This document shows, piece after piece, positions 1-6,974 of a stretch of DNA of 20,210 nt. The notes beneath the pieces are model-generated. The model was not told the DNA's origin, searched no databases, and was given only the letters and a program-made list of their open reading frames with translations. Made by a program: the position numbers and the translations under genes. The first letter of the stretch is position 1. The number at the start of each line of letters is the position of its first letter. The DNA comes from an uncultured Oscillospiraceae bacterium (GTDB lineage Bacteria; Bacillota; Clostridia; Oscillospirales; Oscillospiraceae), in NCBI GenBank assembly GCA_934591725.1, contig CAKTPR010000035.1, positions 1 to 20,210 on the forward strand, written 5' to 3'.

Positions 1-77
1 TTGCGGAAATGCCGGTCTATCCGTATTACGGCAGTGTGCGGATGATCGACGGCACCGTCGTGGTCAGGCTCTCATAG
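1..77 (+). CDS. 3' end of an unidentified protein (partial)
   Basis: An open frame enters from the left edge; the first whole codon is at base 3 and it stops at TAG 75-77. It gives about 24 residues ending in MIDGTVVVRLS. The mix of residues looks like real protein, but I do not recognise the family. The last 26 bases are duplicated in tandem just downstream. Because the stop falls exactly at the repeat junction, the encoded C-terminus is the same with or without the duplication. Confidence 0.5.
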   Translation, partial: AEMPVYPYYGSVRMIDGTVVVRLS

Positions 78-103
78 GCACCGTCGTGGTCAGGCTCTCA
101 TAG
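51..103. repeat. perfect 26-bp tandem duplication
   Basis: Bases 51-76 and 77-102 are identical (GGCACCGTCGTGG... ...CTCTCATA) and the following G also matches, so the repeat covers the end of the left-edge gene and its TAG stop twice. The second copy lies after the stop and is not translated. It looks like a recent slipped-strand duplication, or an assembly artefact. Confidence 0.95.
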
Positions 104-132
104 CTGGTGATCTGCGCTGCAATACCAACAGC

Positions 133-173
133 CAGCAAATCCCTGAAATCGTAAAGATCTCAGGGATTTGCTG
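133..173 (+). terminator. hairpin downstream of the left-edge gene, probable terminator
   Basis: A perfect 14-bp stem, CAGCAAATCCCTGA (133-146) with its complement at 160-173, has an inner ATC/GAT pairing around a GTAAA loop. The T-rich stretch TATATTTTT follows about 10 bases after the stem, not directly, so termination may be imperfect. It separates the left-edge gene from the gntR promoter. Confidence 0.6.
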
Positions 174-223
174 CATCTCGATATATTTTTGTACTCGTGT
201 CAGACCATTTTACAATCTTACAC

Positions 224-252
224 TTGACAATCACGGACGAATCAGCTACAAT
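224..252 (+). promoter_or_regulatory. sigma-A type promoter of the gntR gene
   Basis: TTGACA at 224-229 and TACAAT at 247-252 are separated by 17 bases, close to the vegetative consensus, 41 bases before the GTG start. An imperfect GntR-like dyad (GTGTCAGACCA, 197-207) lies upstream of the -35 box but is too weak to claim autoregulation. Confidence 0.75.
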
Positions 253-292
253 TCAAACAATTATCCAATTATGAGGACAGGAGCGTAAAGCT

Positions 293-1012
293 GTGGAGCC
301 GGTTAAGAGAGTACCGCTGGTACATCAGGTAGAGGATCAGATAGAAAAGCTTATCAAAGAGGAAGCGTACGCACCCGGCACAAAGCTTCCGACGGAAATG
401 GAGCTGTGTCAGGCGCTCGGCGTCAGCCGCGGCACCATCAGAGAAGCGTTCCGCTATCTTCAGGCAAAAGGCGTTGTAGAGCTCATAACCGGCAAGGGCG
501 CGTTTGTTGCGGCACAGCGGAATCTGGAGAATCCGGAAGCGCTGATATGGCTGGTAAAGAACGAGCAGGATCTCAAAAATGTGATCGACCTGCGCTGCGC
601 GATCGAGCCGCTTGCGGCAAGGCTCGCCGCCGAGCGCTGCGATGACGCGCTTGCCGCCGAGCTGAAAGCGATCCACGAGGAGTTCACGAAGCACGCGGAC
701 ACGAAGAACTATAAAGAGCTCGCCGAGATGGACGAGCAGTTCCACAATAAGATAGTCGATAATTGCGGGAACGATTTTGCGGTAGATATCATCAGGCGGC
801 TCAACGAGAGCATGAAGGATTTCCGCGAGACGACATTCAAGATCAGCCAGAACATCCAGGATGCGATCACACCGCACAGGAACGTGATGCGGGCGATCAT
901 CGCGCATGACGCCGCAAAGGCAGAGCGGGAAATGCGCAAGCATGTCGAACGCGTCGGCGAGAACCTGAGCCTGAACATTTCCGCGGTAAGCAGCCGCAGC
1001 AATTTGGATTGA
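293..1012 (+). CDS. GntR-family transcriptional regulator, FadR/FCD subfamily
   Basis: This 239-residue protein is probably the repressor that senses the substrate or an intermediate of the downstream operon. Residues 8-73 form a winged helix-turn-helix with the typical GntR run LPTEMELCQALGVSRGTIRE (32-51). Residues 94-220 are an FCD ligand-binding domain; D147, H151, H195 and H217 sit at the usual metal-site spacing (D-x3-H, then H...H 22 apart). FCD proteins commonly bind organic or sugar acids through this metal. The GTG start is preferred because AGGACAGGAG lies 9 bases upstream and no better start is in frame. It has its own promoter and an apparent terminator, and lies 235 bases before the operon whose promoter carries a matching palindrome. 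The family is certain; the effector is unknown. Confidence 0.93.
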   Translation: MEPVKRVPLVHQVEDQIEKLIKEEAYAPGTKLPTEMELCQALGVSRGTIREAFRYLQAKGVVELITGKGAFVAAQRNLENPEALIWLVKNEQDLKNVIDLRCAIEPLAARLAAERCDDALAAELKAIHEEFTKHADTKNYKELAEMDEQFHNKIVDNCGNDFAVDIIRRLNESMKDFRETTFKISQNIQDAITPHRNVMRAIIAHDAAKAEREMRKHVERVGENLSLNISAVSSRSNLD

Positions 1013-1015
1013 CAC

Positions 1016-1072
1016 AAAATGCACAAGGAAGCTTTGAACTGACACGTTCCCAAAAGCTTTTTTGTGCATTTT
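1016..1072 (+). terminator. long hairpin after gntR, probable terminator
   Basis: Bases 1016-1035 pair with 1053-1072 in a 20-bp stem including two G-T pairs, with a 17-base loop. The 3' arm is T-rich (CTTTTTTGTGCATTTT) but no separate T-tract follows. It starts 4 bases after the gntR stop and should separate gntR transcription from the next operon. Confidence 0.6.
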
Positions 1073-1126
1073 CAATAATTGCCGAGCTGCGAAATTATCG
1101 TAAGCGCTGAATTCGACAAAGCCGTA

Positions 1127-1154
1127 TTGACAAACGCCGAAAAGTGGCTATAAT
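1127..1154 (+). promoter_or_regulatory. consensus promoter of the catabolic operon
   Basis: TTGACA (1127-1132) and TATAAT (1149-1154) both match the vegetative consensus exactly, with a 16-base spacer. The likely start point is near 1161, leaving a leader of about 87 bases before the first lyase gene. Such a strong core promoter would need a repressor, which fits the palindrome lying over the start point. Confidence 0.85.
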
Positions 1155-1158
1155 TCAA

Positions 1159-1171
1159 ATTGTCCTACAAT
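1159..1171. promoter_or_regulatory. probable GntR/FadR-type operator
   Basis: ATTGTCCTACAAT is a perfect inverted repeat (five-base arms, CCT centre). Its core TTGTCCTACAA matches the T-N-G-T-N3-A-C-N-A pattern known for FadR-subfamily operators. It lies 4 bases downstream of the -10 box, where binding would block initiation. A direct repeat of TCCTACA (1163-1169 and 1171-1177, approximately) extends the element. The divided gntR/operon arrangement points to the gene at 293-1012 as the binder; this pairing is inferred. Confidence 0.7.
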
Positions 1172-1247
1172 CCTACAGTCAAACAAATAAAATGCGCAGT
1201 AGGCAGGGCAAAAAACAAAACACTATTGCTAAGGGTGTGTCACTGAA

Positions 1248-2132
1248 ATGAGCGTAAAGTTTGAAGGAATCATCCCCCCGGTCGTGACCCCGTTCGACAA
1301 GGACGGCGAGATCGATGAGGCAAAGCTCCGCCGCGAGATAAAGTATTGTCTGGACTGCGGCGCGGACGGTATCAGTGTTGCCGGCAGCACCGGCGAGGGG
1401 CCGACTCTTCGTGACGAAGAGCTGGTCAGAATGATAAAGATTGCCCGCGAATATATCCCGCAGGGCTCGGACAAGACGGTCGTGTGCGGCGTAATGCGCA
1501 CCTGCACCAGAGACGCGGTGAGAGCAGGTCTTGCGGCGAAGGAAGCCGGAGCGGACGCGATAATGGTCACGCCGACGGCCTACAACGTTCTTGTTCCCAA
1601 CGCACAGGGCATGTTTGATTTTTACAGCACCATCTCAAGAGAGGTCAGGCTGCCGATAATCATCTACAATGTCATCCCGCAGAACACGATCTACCCCGAT
1701 CTGTTCCACCGCCTGCTCAACGAGACGGAGTACGTTATAGGCATCAAGCAGAGCGTCGGCGGTATTCAGGCGCTGTACGCGGACGTGATGGAGGTCGGCG
1801 ATCAGGGGCGTGTGTACGCCGCCACCGACGACATGATCTATTCCTGCTTCGACCTCGGCGCAAAGGGCGCGATCTCCGCGATCCTCTCCGTGTTCCCAAA
1901 GGAATCGGTAGAGATGTGGAATTGCGCAAAGAACGGCGACCATGCAAGAGGCCTTGAGATACAGAAGTCTCTGTACAAGAAGTGGCAGTGCCTCGGCGGG
2001 AATCAGTTCCCGATCCGCATGAAGTACGCGCTTGAGTGCCTTGGCCGCGACTGCGGCTATTGCAGAAGCCCCATCACCTATCTCCCCGAAGAGGAGAAGG
2101 CGGCTATCCGCAAGGCCTTCTGCGAAGAATAA
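1248..2132 (+). CDS. DapA/NanA-family pyruvate-dependent aldolase or dehydratase (paralogue 1)
   Basis: This 294-residue TIM-barrel enzyme belongs to the class I lyase family of dihydrodipicolinate synthase and N-acetylneuraminate lyase. It has the substrate-carboxylate loop GSTGEG (46-51), the catalytic tyrosine in YNVIPQN (Y140) and the Schiff-base lysine in GIKQS (K167). Family members cleave or condense 2-oxo acids through a lysine-bound pyruvate. The arginine that follows the NVP motif in true DapA enzymes is absent, and the GST loop is more like N-acetylneuraminate lyase, so a catabolic 2-keto-3-deoxy sugar-acid substrate is more likely than lysine synthesis. ATG 1248 has AAGGGTG 10 bases upstream. 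It is the first gene of the operon, 44 bases before a second paralogue. The exact substrate cannot be read from sequence. Confidence 0.9.
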   Translation: MSVKFEGIIPPVVTPFDKDGEIDEAKLRREIKYCLDCGADGISVAGSTGEGPTLRDEELVRMIKIAREYIPQGSDKTVVCGVMRTCTRDAVRAGLAAKEAGADAIMVTPTAYNVLVPNAQGMFDFYSTISREVRLPIIIYNVIPQNTIYPDLFHRLLNETEYVIGIKQSVGGIQALYADVMEVGDQGRVYAATDDMIYSCFDLGAKGAISAILSVFPKESVEMWNCAKNGDHARGLEIQKSLYKKWQCLGGNQFPIRMKYALECLGRDCGYCRSPITYLPEEEKAAIRKAFCEE

Positions 2133-2176
2133 AGCAAACTGCACACAATATAAACAGCTTTAAGGAGAAATTCAAA

Positions 2177-3097
2177 ATGAACAAGTTTGTTGCAAAATAC
2201 GGCCAGATCCTCCTGCCCCTCATCACTCCCTACGACGATAACGAGGACGTCAGCTACAGCACCTATGCAGAGCTGATAAACTATCTTGAAAAGAACGATC
2301 TCTGCGACAGCTTCATCGTCACCGGCACCACCGGCGAGGCTTCCCTGCTGACCTTTGATGAGCGCGTCAAGCTCATGGAGACCGCGGTCAAGGCTTCCAA
2401 GACCAAGCCCGTCATCGCCGGCACCGGCTGCGCCTCCACCAAGGAGACCATCGCCCTGACGAAGGAAGCGGCAAAGCTCGGCATCAAGACCTGCCTCATC
2501 GTCTGCCCGTTCTACAACAAGCCCACTCAGGAAGGCCTGTACCTGCACTTCAAGGCAGTTGCCGAAGCAGTCCCTGAGGTCGACATTCTTCTGTACAACA
2601 TCCCCATATTCGTCGGCGTGAACCTTGAGGCATCCACCGTTGCGCGCCTTGCGGAGATCCCCAACATCGTCGGCATCAAGGACGAGGCCGGCATCAACCC
2701 CACTCAGGTCACCGACTTCTTCCTCGCGACCGAGAAGATCGACCCCGACTTTGCCATTTACAACGGCGACGACGTTATGCTTCTCCCGACGATCGTTCAG
2801 GGCGCCATGGGTCTGGTTTCCGGCGGCGCACACATTTTCGGACATGAGATCCGCGCCATCTTCAAGGCGTTTGAGGAAGGCAGGAACGACGAAGCCCGCG
2901 AGCTCTTCAACAAGCTCTACAAGTTCTGCAAGACCACCGGCCAGAACGGCCGCATCCTCCCCAACTCCATCATGCGCCCGGCCATAGAGAAGGTCACCGG
3001 CCTCAAGCTCGGCGCGGCGCGTCTGCCGCTCGCCCCGGCTACCGAAGAGGAGCTTGCGGTATCCTTCGCGGTGCTCAAGGAAGTAGGTAAGCTGTAA
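2177..3097 (+). CDS. DapA/NanA-family pyruvate-dependent aldolase (paralogue 2)
   Basis: This 306-residue member of the same lyase family is quite divergent from its neighbour. GTTGE (50-54), the tyrosine in YNIPIFVGVNL (Y140) and the Schiff-base lysine in GIKDEAG (K168) are all present. YNIP followed by GV, and the later IYNGDD, resemble N-acetylneuraminate lyase; the dicarboxylate-binding arginine of true DapA is missing. A 2-oxo-3-deoxy sugar acid cleaved to pyruvate plus an aldehyde is the natural guess. The frame stays open upstream into the previous gene, but ATG 2177 with AAGGAG 9 bases before it is the clear start. The stop codon lies inside a short palindrome (3091-3109). The family is certain; the reaction is inferred. 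Confidence 0.9.
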   Translation: MNKFVAKYGQILLPLITPYDDNEDVSYSTYAELINYLEKNDLCDSFIVTGTTGEASLLTFDERVKLMETAVKASKTKPVIAGTGCASTKETIALTKEAAKLGIKTCLIVCPFYNKPTQEGLYLHFKAVAEAVPEVDILLYNIPIFVGVNLEASTVARLAEIPNIVGIKDEAGINPTQVTDFFLATEKIDPDFAIYNGDDVMLLPTIVQGAMGLVSGGAHIFGHEIRAIFKAFEEGRNDEARELFNKLYKFCKTTGQNGRILPNSIMRPAIEKVTGLKLGAARLPLAPATEEELAVSFAVLKEVGKL

Positions 3098-3109
3098 TCG
3101 GATTACAGC
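3091..3109. repeat. 19-bp palindrome over the stop of lyase paralogue 2
   Basis: GCTGTAATC-G-GATTACAGC is a perfect inverted repeat centred at 3100 and includes the TAA stop (3095-3097). As RNA it would form a 6-7 bp hairpin with no T-tract. It could be an mRNA processing or stability element, or a binding site. The spacer after it shares CACAATATAAA with the spacer between the two lyase genes (2144-2154 and 3109-3119). Confidence 0.5.
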
Positions 3110-3141
3110 ACAATATAAAAACCAGAAAGGAAAACAACGAA

Positions 3142-4206
3142 ATGAAGAAGATCATAGCAATGCTTCTTGCTCTCGCAATGGTGTTCGCGCTTGCGGCGTG
3201 CGGAAGCAGCGGCACAAACTCCGCACCCGCGGACAATGGCGGCAATGTCACCGCACCGGCTGCATCCGACGCATCCGATCCGTATGCTGACCTTGATCCT
3301 GTGACCATCAACTGCGTCACCATCTTTGAAAGCGAGACCGGCATAGTCCATGCACTCAAGTACATGGGCGAGCAGCTTTCCGAGAGAACCAACGGCAAGC
3401 TGACCATGGAGATATATGACGCCGGTCAGACCGGCGGCGAGAACGAGCAGGCTGAAGCTCTCGTCATCGGCGAGGTCGACATGGCCGCCTTCGGCACCCT
3501 GCCCATCTCCACCTATGCTACCGAGTACAGCTTCTTCGATTCTCCGTTCGTTTTTGCTGACGGCGAGCACTTCATGAACGCATGGGACGGCGCTCTTGGC
3601 GACGGTATGCGTGAAAAGCTTTCGGCAGCAGGCCTGTACACCCTTGGCGCAATGGGCCGCGGCTACCGCCACATCACCTCTTCCGTTCCCATCAACAGCA
3701 TTGAGGACATGAAGGGTCTTGTTATCCGCACTCCCCAGTCCGCACTGTTTACCGATACCTTCGGCGCACTTGGCTGCGTCTGCGTCCCCATCGCGCTGAC
3801 CGAGCTGTTCACCTCTCTCCAGACCGGTGTTGCTCAGGCTTCCGAAGGCCCTTGGGATCAGATCGTTTCCAGCAAGCTCTATGAAGTCCAGAAGTACATT
3901 GTTGAATCCACCTACTACTATTCCATATCCATGTGGTGCATGAATCAGTCCTTCTACGAGAATCTCCCTGAGGCATACAGAACTCTCATCGATGAGGTCG
4001 CTGCCGAGGCTCTTGATTACGGTACCGAGCAGAGCAACCAGATGGCCGAGGAGCAGAAGCAGGTCTGCGTTGACGCCGGCTGCACCATCCTTGAGCTGGG
4101 CGATCTCACTCCTTACCTTGAGGCAGTCTCCGACGTTATGGATCGCTTCTACGCTGAGAAGTGGACAGTCACCTCCGCAGAAGAAGTTGCCTCTTACCGC
4201 ACCTGA
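3142..4206 (+). CDS. dctP: TRAP transporter substrate-binding lipoprotein, DctP family
   Basis: This 354-residue extracytoplasmic binding protein captures the carboxylated substrate and hands it to the DctQM membrane unit. Residues 1-19 are a lipoprotein signal ending in the lipobox LAAC with C20 as the lipidation site, followed by a Gly/Ser/Ala/Pro/Asn linker to about residue 50. The mature domain carries typical DctP segments: the ALVIGEVDMAAFG region (about 105-120), GRGYRHITS, and IRTPQS, whose R196 corresponds to the arginine that salt-bridges the substrate carboxylate in this family. ATG 3142 has AAAGGA 10 bases upstream. A strong intercistronic hairpin follows, as expected for a component needed in excess. 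The family is confident; the ligand is probably a sugar acid, by context. Confidence 0.93.
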   Translation: MKKIIAMLLALAMVFALAACGSSGTNSAPADNGGNVTAPAASDASDPYADLDPVTINCVTIFESETGIVHALKYMGEQLSERTNGKLTMEIYDAGQTGGENEQAEALVIGEVDMAAFGTLPISTYATEYSFFDSPFVFADGEHFMNAWDGALGDGMREKLSAAGLYTLGAMGRGYRHITSSVPINSIEDMKGLVIRTPQSALFTDTFGALGCVCVPIALTELFTSLQTGVAQASEGPWDQIVSSKLYEVQKYIVESTYYYSISMWCMNQSFYENLPEAYRTLIDEVAAEALDYGTEQSNQMAEEQKQVCVDAGCTILELGDLTPYLEAVSDVMDRFYAEKWTVTSAEEVASYRT

Positions 4207-4224
4207 TAAGGTAAATAAAAATTG

Positions 4225-4260
4225 CTTATAAAGGGCAGGCATTCGCCTGCCCTTTATAAG
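4225..4260 (+). promoter_or_regulatory. intercistronic stem-loop between dctP and dctQ
   Basis: A perfect 16-bp stem (CTTATAAAGGGCAGGC, 4225-4240, with 4245-4260) is closed by the tetraloop ATTC. No T-tract follows and the dctQ ribosome site begins 5 bases later, so this is more likely an mRNA stabiliser or partial attenuator than a full terminator. Such an element raises binding-protein levels above those of the membrane subunits. Confidence 0.8.
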
Positions 4261-4275
4261 AAGACGGAGGGAACC

Positions 4276-4746
4276 ATGAAGAAAATAAACAAAATTTTTG
4301 ATGACCTTTCGATACTGATTTTTGTGTTGATGGTCGTTGTAGTCATAGTTCAGGTCGTGTGCCGCTACTGCTTCAAGCTCAGCGTACCCTGGACGGAAGA
4401 GCTCAGCCGTCTGCTGTTCATATACGTCGGCTTCACCGGGACTGCGGTCGCGGTGCGCGAGAATGAGCTTATTGTTGTTGACGTGCTGCTGACGCGTCTG
4501 CCCGCAGGCATCCGCAAGGTCATGGATGTCCTTATCCAGATCGTAATGTTCGCATTCTTCCTGCTGATGTTCATCGGCGCAATAAAAATGTTCATGTCCA
4601 CAAAGGGAACATACTTCCAGAGCATGCCCTTCCTCAGCAACGGCTGGACATATATGGCGGTCATAATCGGCATGGCTGCTTCTCTGGTCGGCATCATCAC
4701 CAACGCTATCAAAAACATCAAGGAGGCTCTGAAGAAAAATGCTTAA
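4276..4746 (+). CDS. dctQ: TRAP transporter small membrane subunit, DctQ family
   Basis: This 156-residue protein has four predicted membrane helices (about 11-31, 44-62, 80-104 and 125-145). It carries the DctQ hallmark PWTEELSR (38-45) and a following RENELI segment. It pairs with DctM to form the ion-coupled uptake unit. Reading the frame back to TTG 4222 would put the hairpin into the protein; ATG 4276 with GGAGGG 5 bases upstream is the right start. Its stop overlaps the dctM start by 8 bases, which supports translational coupling. Confidence 0.93.
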   Translation: MKKINKIFDDLSILIFVLMVVVVIVQVVCRYCFKLSVPWTEELSRLLFIYVGFTGTAVAVRENELIVVDVLLTRLPAGIRKVMDVLIQIVMFAFFLLMFIGAIKMFMSTKGTYFQSMPFLSNGWTYMAVIIGMAASLVGIITNAIKNIKEALKKNA

Positions 4747-6019
4747 ATATTTTGTCATCCTTCTTGCGGTATTCATAGCGGGCGTGCCCGTAGCGGTCGC
4801 TATGGGCGGCACCGCAACGCTGCTTCTCATAATGGAGCGCGGCTTCGCAGCCTTTAACCCTGCCATCATTGCACAGAAGAGCTGCTACGGCCTCAACAAT
4901 TTCCTGCTGTTGTCGATCCCTCTCTTCCTGTTTGCCGGAAAGATAATGAACACCGGCAATATCACCAGCAGGATCTTCAATTTCTGCAAATCACTTGTCG
5001 GCTGGCTGCACGGCGGCCTTGGCCATGTAAATATCATTTCCAGCGTGATTTTCGCCGGCATGACCGGCACCGCCACCTCTGACGCCGCCGGCCTCGGTCA
5101 GATAGAGATTCAGGCCATGCGCGATGCAGGCTATGACGATGAGTTCACCTTCGGCATCACGGCGGGCTCCTCCCTTATCGGCCCGATAATCCCGCCGAGC
5201 ATCCCTCTTGTCGTATACGGAATGATGACCGGCGTGTCCATCGGCAAGCTGCTCATCTCCGGCATAGTCCCCGGCGTCATGCTTGCGCTTGCGCTGGGCA
5301 TATACGTTGAGGTCGTCGCAAGACGCAAGGGCTATCCCCGCGATGCGTCGTTCGACCCGAAGAAGATCTGGCACGATTTCAAGCGCTCCTTCTTCTCCCT
5401 GCTGACTCCGGTAATTATCATCGGCGGCATAATGAGCGGTATCTTCACCGCCACCGAAGCTGCGGCTGTGGCCGCGGTATACGCGACCTTCCTCACCACC
5501 ATCGTCTACAAAGAAGTCGACCTCAAGGGACTCAAAAAGGTTCTGTGGGAGACCGTGCGTGACTCCGGCTCGATCATGATGGTCTGCTACTGCGCCTCCT
5601 GCTACGGATATGTTATAACGAAGTCCCGCGTTGCGCTGGAGCTTGCCGAGGCCATAATGACGATCTCCGTCAACCCGACCGTGATATGCCTGCTGCTCGT
5701 CGGCTTCCTGCTTATAATGGGCTGCTTCATGGAGAACCTTGCTACCATCACCATTATGGCTCCCGTGTTTTATCCGCTGCTTGTCGATGTCGGCTTTGAC
5801 CCGCTGGCCTTCGGTATCATCATGGTTCTGACGCTCATGATCGGCCTGCTCACTCCGCCTTTCGGCATGGTGCTGTTTGTGCTTTCAAAGGTCGGCAACT
5901 ACCCGCTCGAGAAGATGATAAAGGCGGCGCTGCCGTTCATCCTGCCGGTAATGGTGGTCATTATCATGCTGGTGTTTTTCCCGCAGATAATCACTTTCCT
6001 GCCGAACGCGCTGCTGTAA
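4739..6019 (+). CDS. dctM: TRAP transporter large permease subunit, DctM family
   Basis: This 426-residue protein, the usual DctM length, is hydrophobic throughout with about 12 membrane segments. Family segments are clear: IPLFLFAGKIM (60-70), GMTGTATSDAAGLGQIEI (107-124) and SLIGPIIPPSIPLVVYGMMTG (about 145-165). It forms the Na+-coupled translocation channel with DctQ. AAGGAGG lies 12 bases before ATG 4739, inside dctQ. Together with dctP and dctQ it makes one complete three-gene TRAP system placed directly after the lyase genes, which argues that the imported solute is a lyase substrate or its precursor. Confidence 0.95.
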   Translation: MLKYFVILLAVFIAGVPVAVAMGGTATLLLIMERGFAAFNPAIIAQKSCYGLNNFLLLSIPLFLFAGKIMNTGNITSRIFNFCKSLVGWLHGGLGHVNIISSVIFAGMTGTATSDAAGLGQIEIQAMRDAGYDDEFTFGITAGSSLIGPIIPPSIPLVVYGMMTGVSIGKLLISGIVPGVMLALALGIYVEVVARRKGYPRDASFDPKKIWHDFKRSFFSLLTPVIIIGGIMSGIFTATEAAAVAAVYATFLTTIVYKEVDLKGLKKVLWETVRDSGSIMMVCYCASCYGYVITKSRVALELAEAIMTISVNPTVICLLLVGFLLIMGCFMENLATITIMAPVFYPLLVDVGFDPLAFGIIMVLTLMIGLLTPPFGMVLFVLSKVGNYPLEKMIKAALPFILPVMVVIIMLVFFPQIITFLPNALL

Positions 6020-6049
6020 CTGCGCAGGTTCATAGGAGGAAAGCCTGCT

Positions 6050-6952
6050 GTGGATCTATCCATGATAAAGATGCAGCTTTGTATGCTCTGCATGCTGGCT
6101 GTAGGATTTATATGCGGGAAAAGAAAAATGCTTTCAGCAGAAGGACGCAGGGAGATCACGGACATATTCGTAAAGGTGATACTGCCGTGCAATGTCCTCT
6201 CGTCCTTCTGTGAGCACGTCCCGTTCGAGAAGATAAAGACCGGGCTGCCGATAATCGTGATCTATTCGCTGGTGCTGATATCGGCGTGGCTGCTCGGCAG
6301 GATAATTTACCGCAAATTTGAACCGGGACAGAAAAAGATATTTATCTATTCCACAATCGTCTCAAATGCGCATTTCCTCGGCTTTCCGGTGATACAGGCT
6401 TTATGGGGAAGCGAAGCCATAATTTATGCTTCTATGGCGCTTATCCCGATAGTGTTTTTCACATGGACGCTTGGCCTGTCGCAGTTCGTCGCCGTAAGCA
6501 AAACAGAGGGGGTAAAAGCTTTTCTTACTCACCCCTGCTTTGTTGCCCTGCTCATAGGGATGCTGCTCACGGCGTTTCAGGCGGATATACCGGGGCCGGT
6601 CGCCGAAGCGATAACGCGCTTCGGCAATTGTGTAATGCCTATTTCCGTGCTGCTGATCGGCACGATGCTTGCGGATATAGAGCTTAAAGGGCTGTTTGAC
6701 TGGCGGAATATTCTGGGCTCGGCAGTCAGGCTGCTCGTGCTGCCGCTGCTTACCCTGCTGGTGCTGAGGATCCTCGGCGTCAGCGAGGAGATAGTGCGGG
6801 TGACGGTCATCATGGTCGCCATGCCTGTCGCAATAATAACCGCCATCCTTGCCGAGCAGTATAAGGCGGACGTAAAGTGCGCGTCTCAGCTTGTTTTCCT
6901 TTCGACGGTAGCAAGCTTGTTCACGCTTCCCGCAATATATTATTTTTTATGA
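6050..6952 (+). CDS. AEC-family (auxin efflux carrier type) permease
   Basis: This 300-residue membrane protein has about ten hydrophobic segments. SNAHFLGFPVIQALWG (105-120) and the late segment VAMPVAIITAILAEQY match the AEC family (malonate permease MdcF, malate permease and auxin carriers). Bacterial relatives move small carboxylates. The start is GTG 6050 with AGGAGGAAA about 8 bases upstream; the gene follows dctM by 30 bases. In an operon that already has TRAP uptake, it may export an end product such as pyruvate or a hydroxy acid, or import a second acid; that is inference. Confidence 0.88.
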   Translation: MDLSMIKMQLCMLCMLAVGFICGKRKMLSAEGRREITDIFVKVILPCNVLSSFCEHVPFEKIKTGLPIIVIYSLVLISAWLLGRIIYRKFEPGQKKIFIYSTIVSNAHFLGFPVIQALWGSEAIIYASMALIPIVFFTWTLGLSQFVAVSKTEGVKAFLTHPCFVALLIGMLLTAFQADIPGPVAEAITRFGNCVMPISVLLIGTMLADIELKGLFDWRNILGSAVRLLVLPLLTLLVLRILGVSEEIVRVTVIMVAMPVAIITAILAEQYKADVKCASQLVFLSTVASLFTLPAIYYFL

Positions 6953-6974
6953 TTTTTGCTGTGAGGGCTTTTAT

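Noticed and set aside
197..207. GTGTCAGACCA as a second GntR operator
   Set aside because: Only an approximate dyad, lying upstream of the -35 box; too weak to annotate.
269..1075. 268-residue minus-strand open frame opposite gntR
   Set aside because: Shadow of the gntR gene; no recognisable motif or suitable context.
1172..1247. possible riboswitch or attenuator in the operon leader
   Set aside because: The leader is short and A-rich with no stable stem or T-tract.
2036..2176. N-terminal extension of lyase paralogue 2 into paralogue 1
   Set aside because: The extension is out of frame with paralogue 1, not family-like, and ATG 2177 has an excellent ribosome site.
4222..4275. N-terminal extension of DctQ through the intercistronic hairpin
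   Set aside because: It would translate the 16-bp stem; ATG 4276 with GGAGGG gives the usual DctQ start.
3103..4869. 588-residue open frame on the minus strand opposite dctP and dctQ
   Set aside because: It lies antisense to clearly recognised TRAP genes, has low-complexity His/Asp/Gly-rich composition and no domain, and arises from biased codon use.
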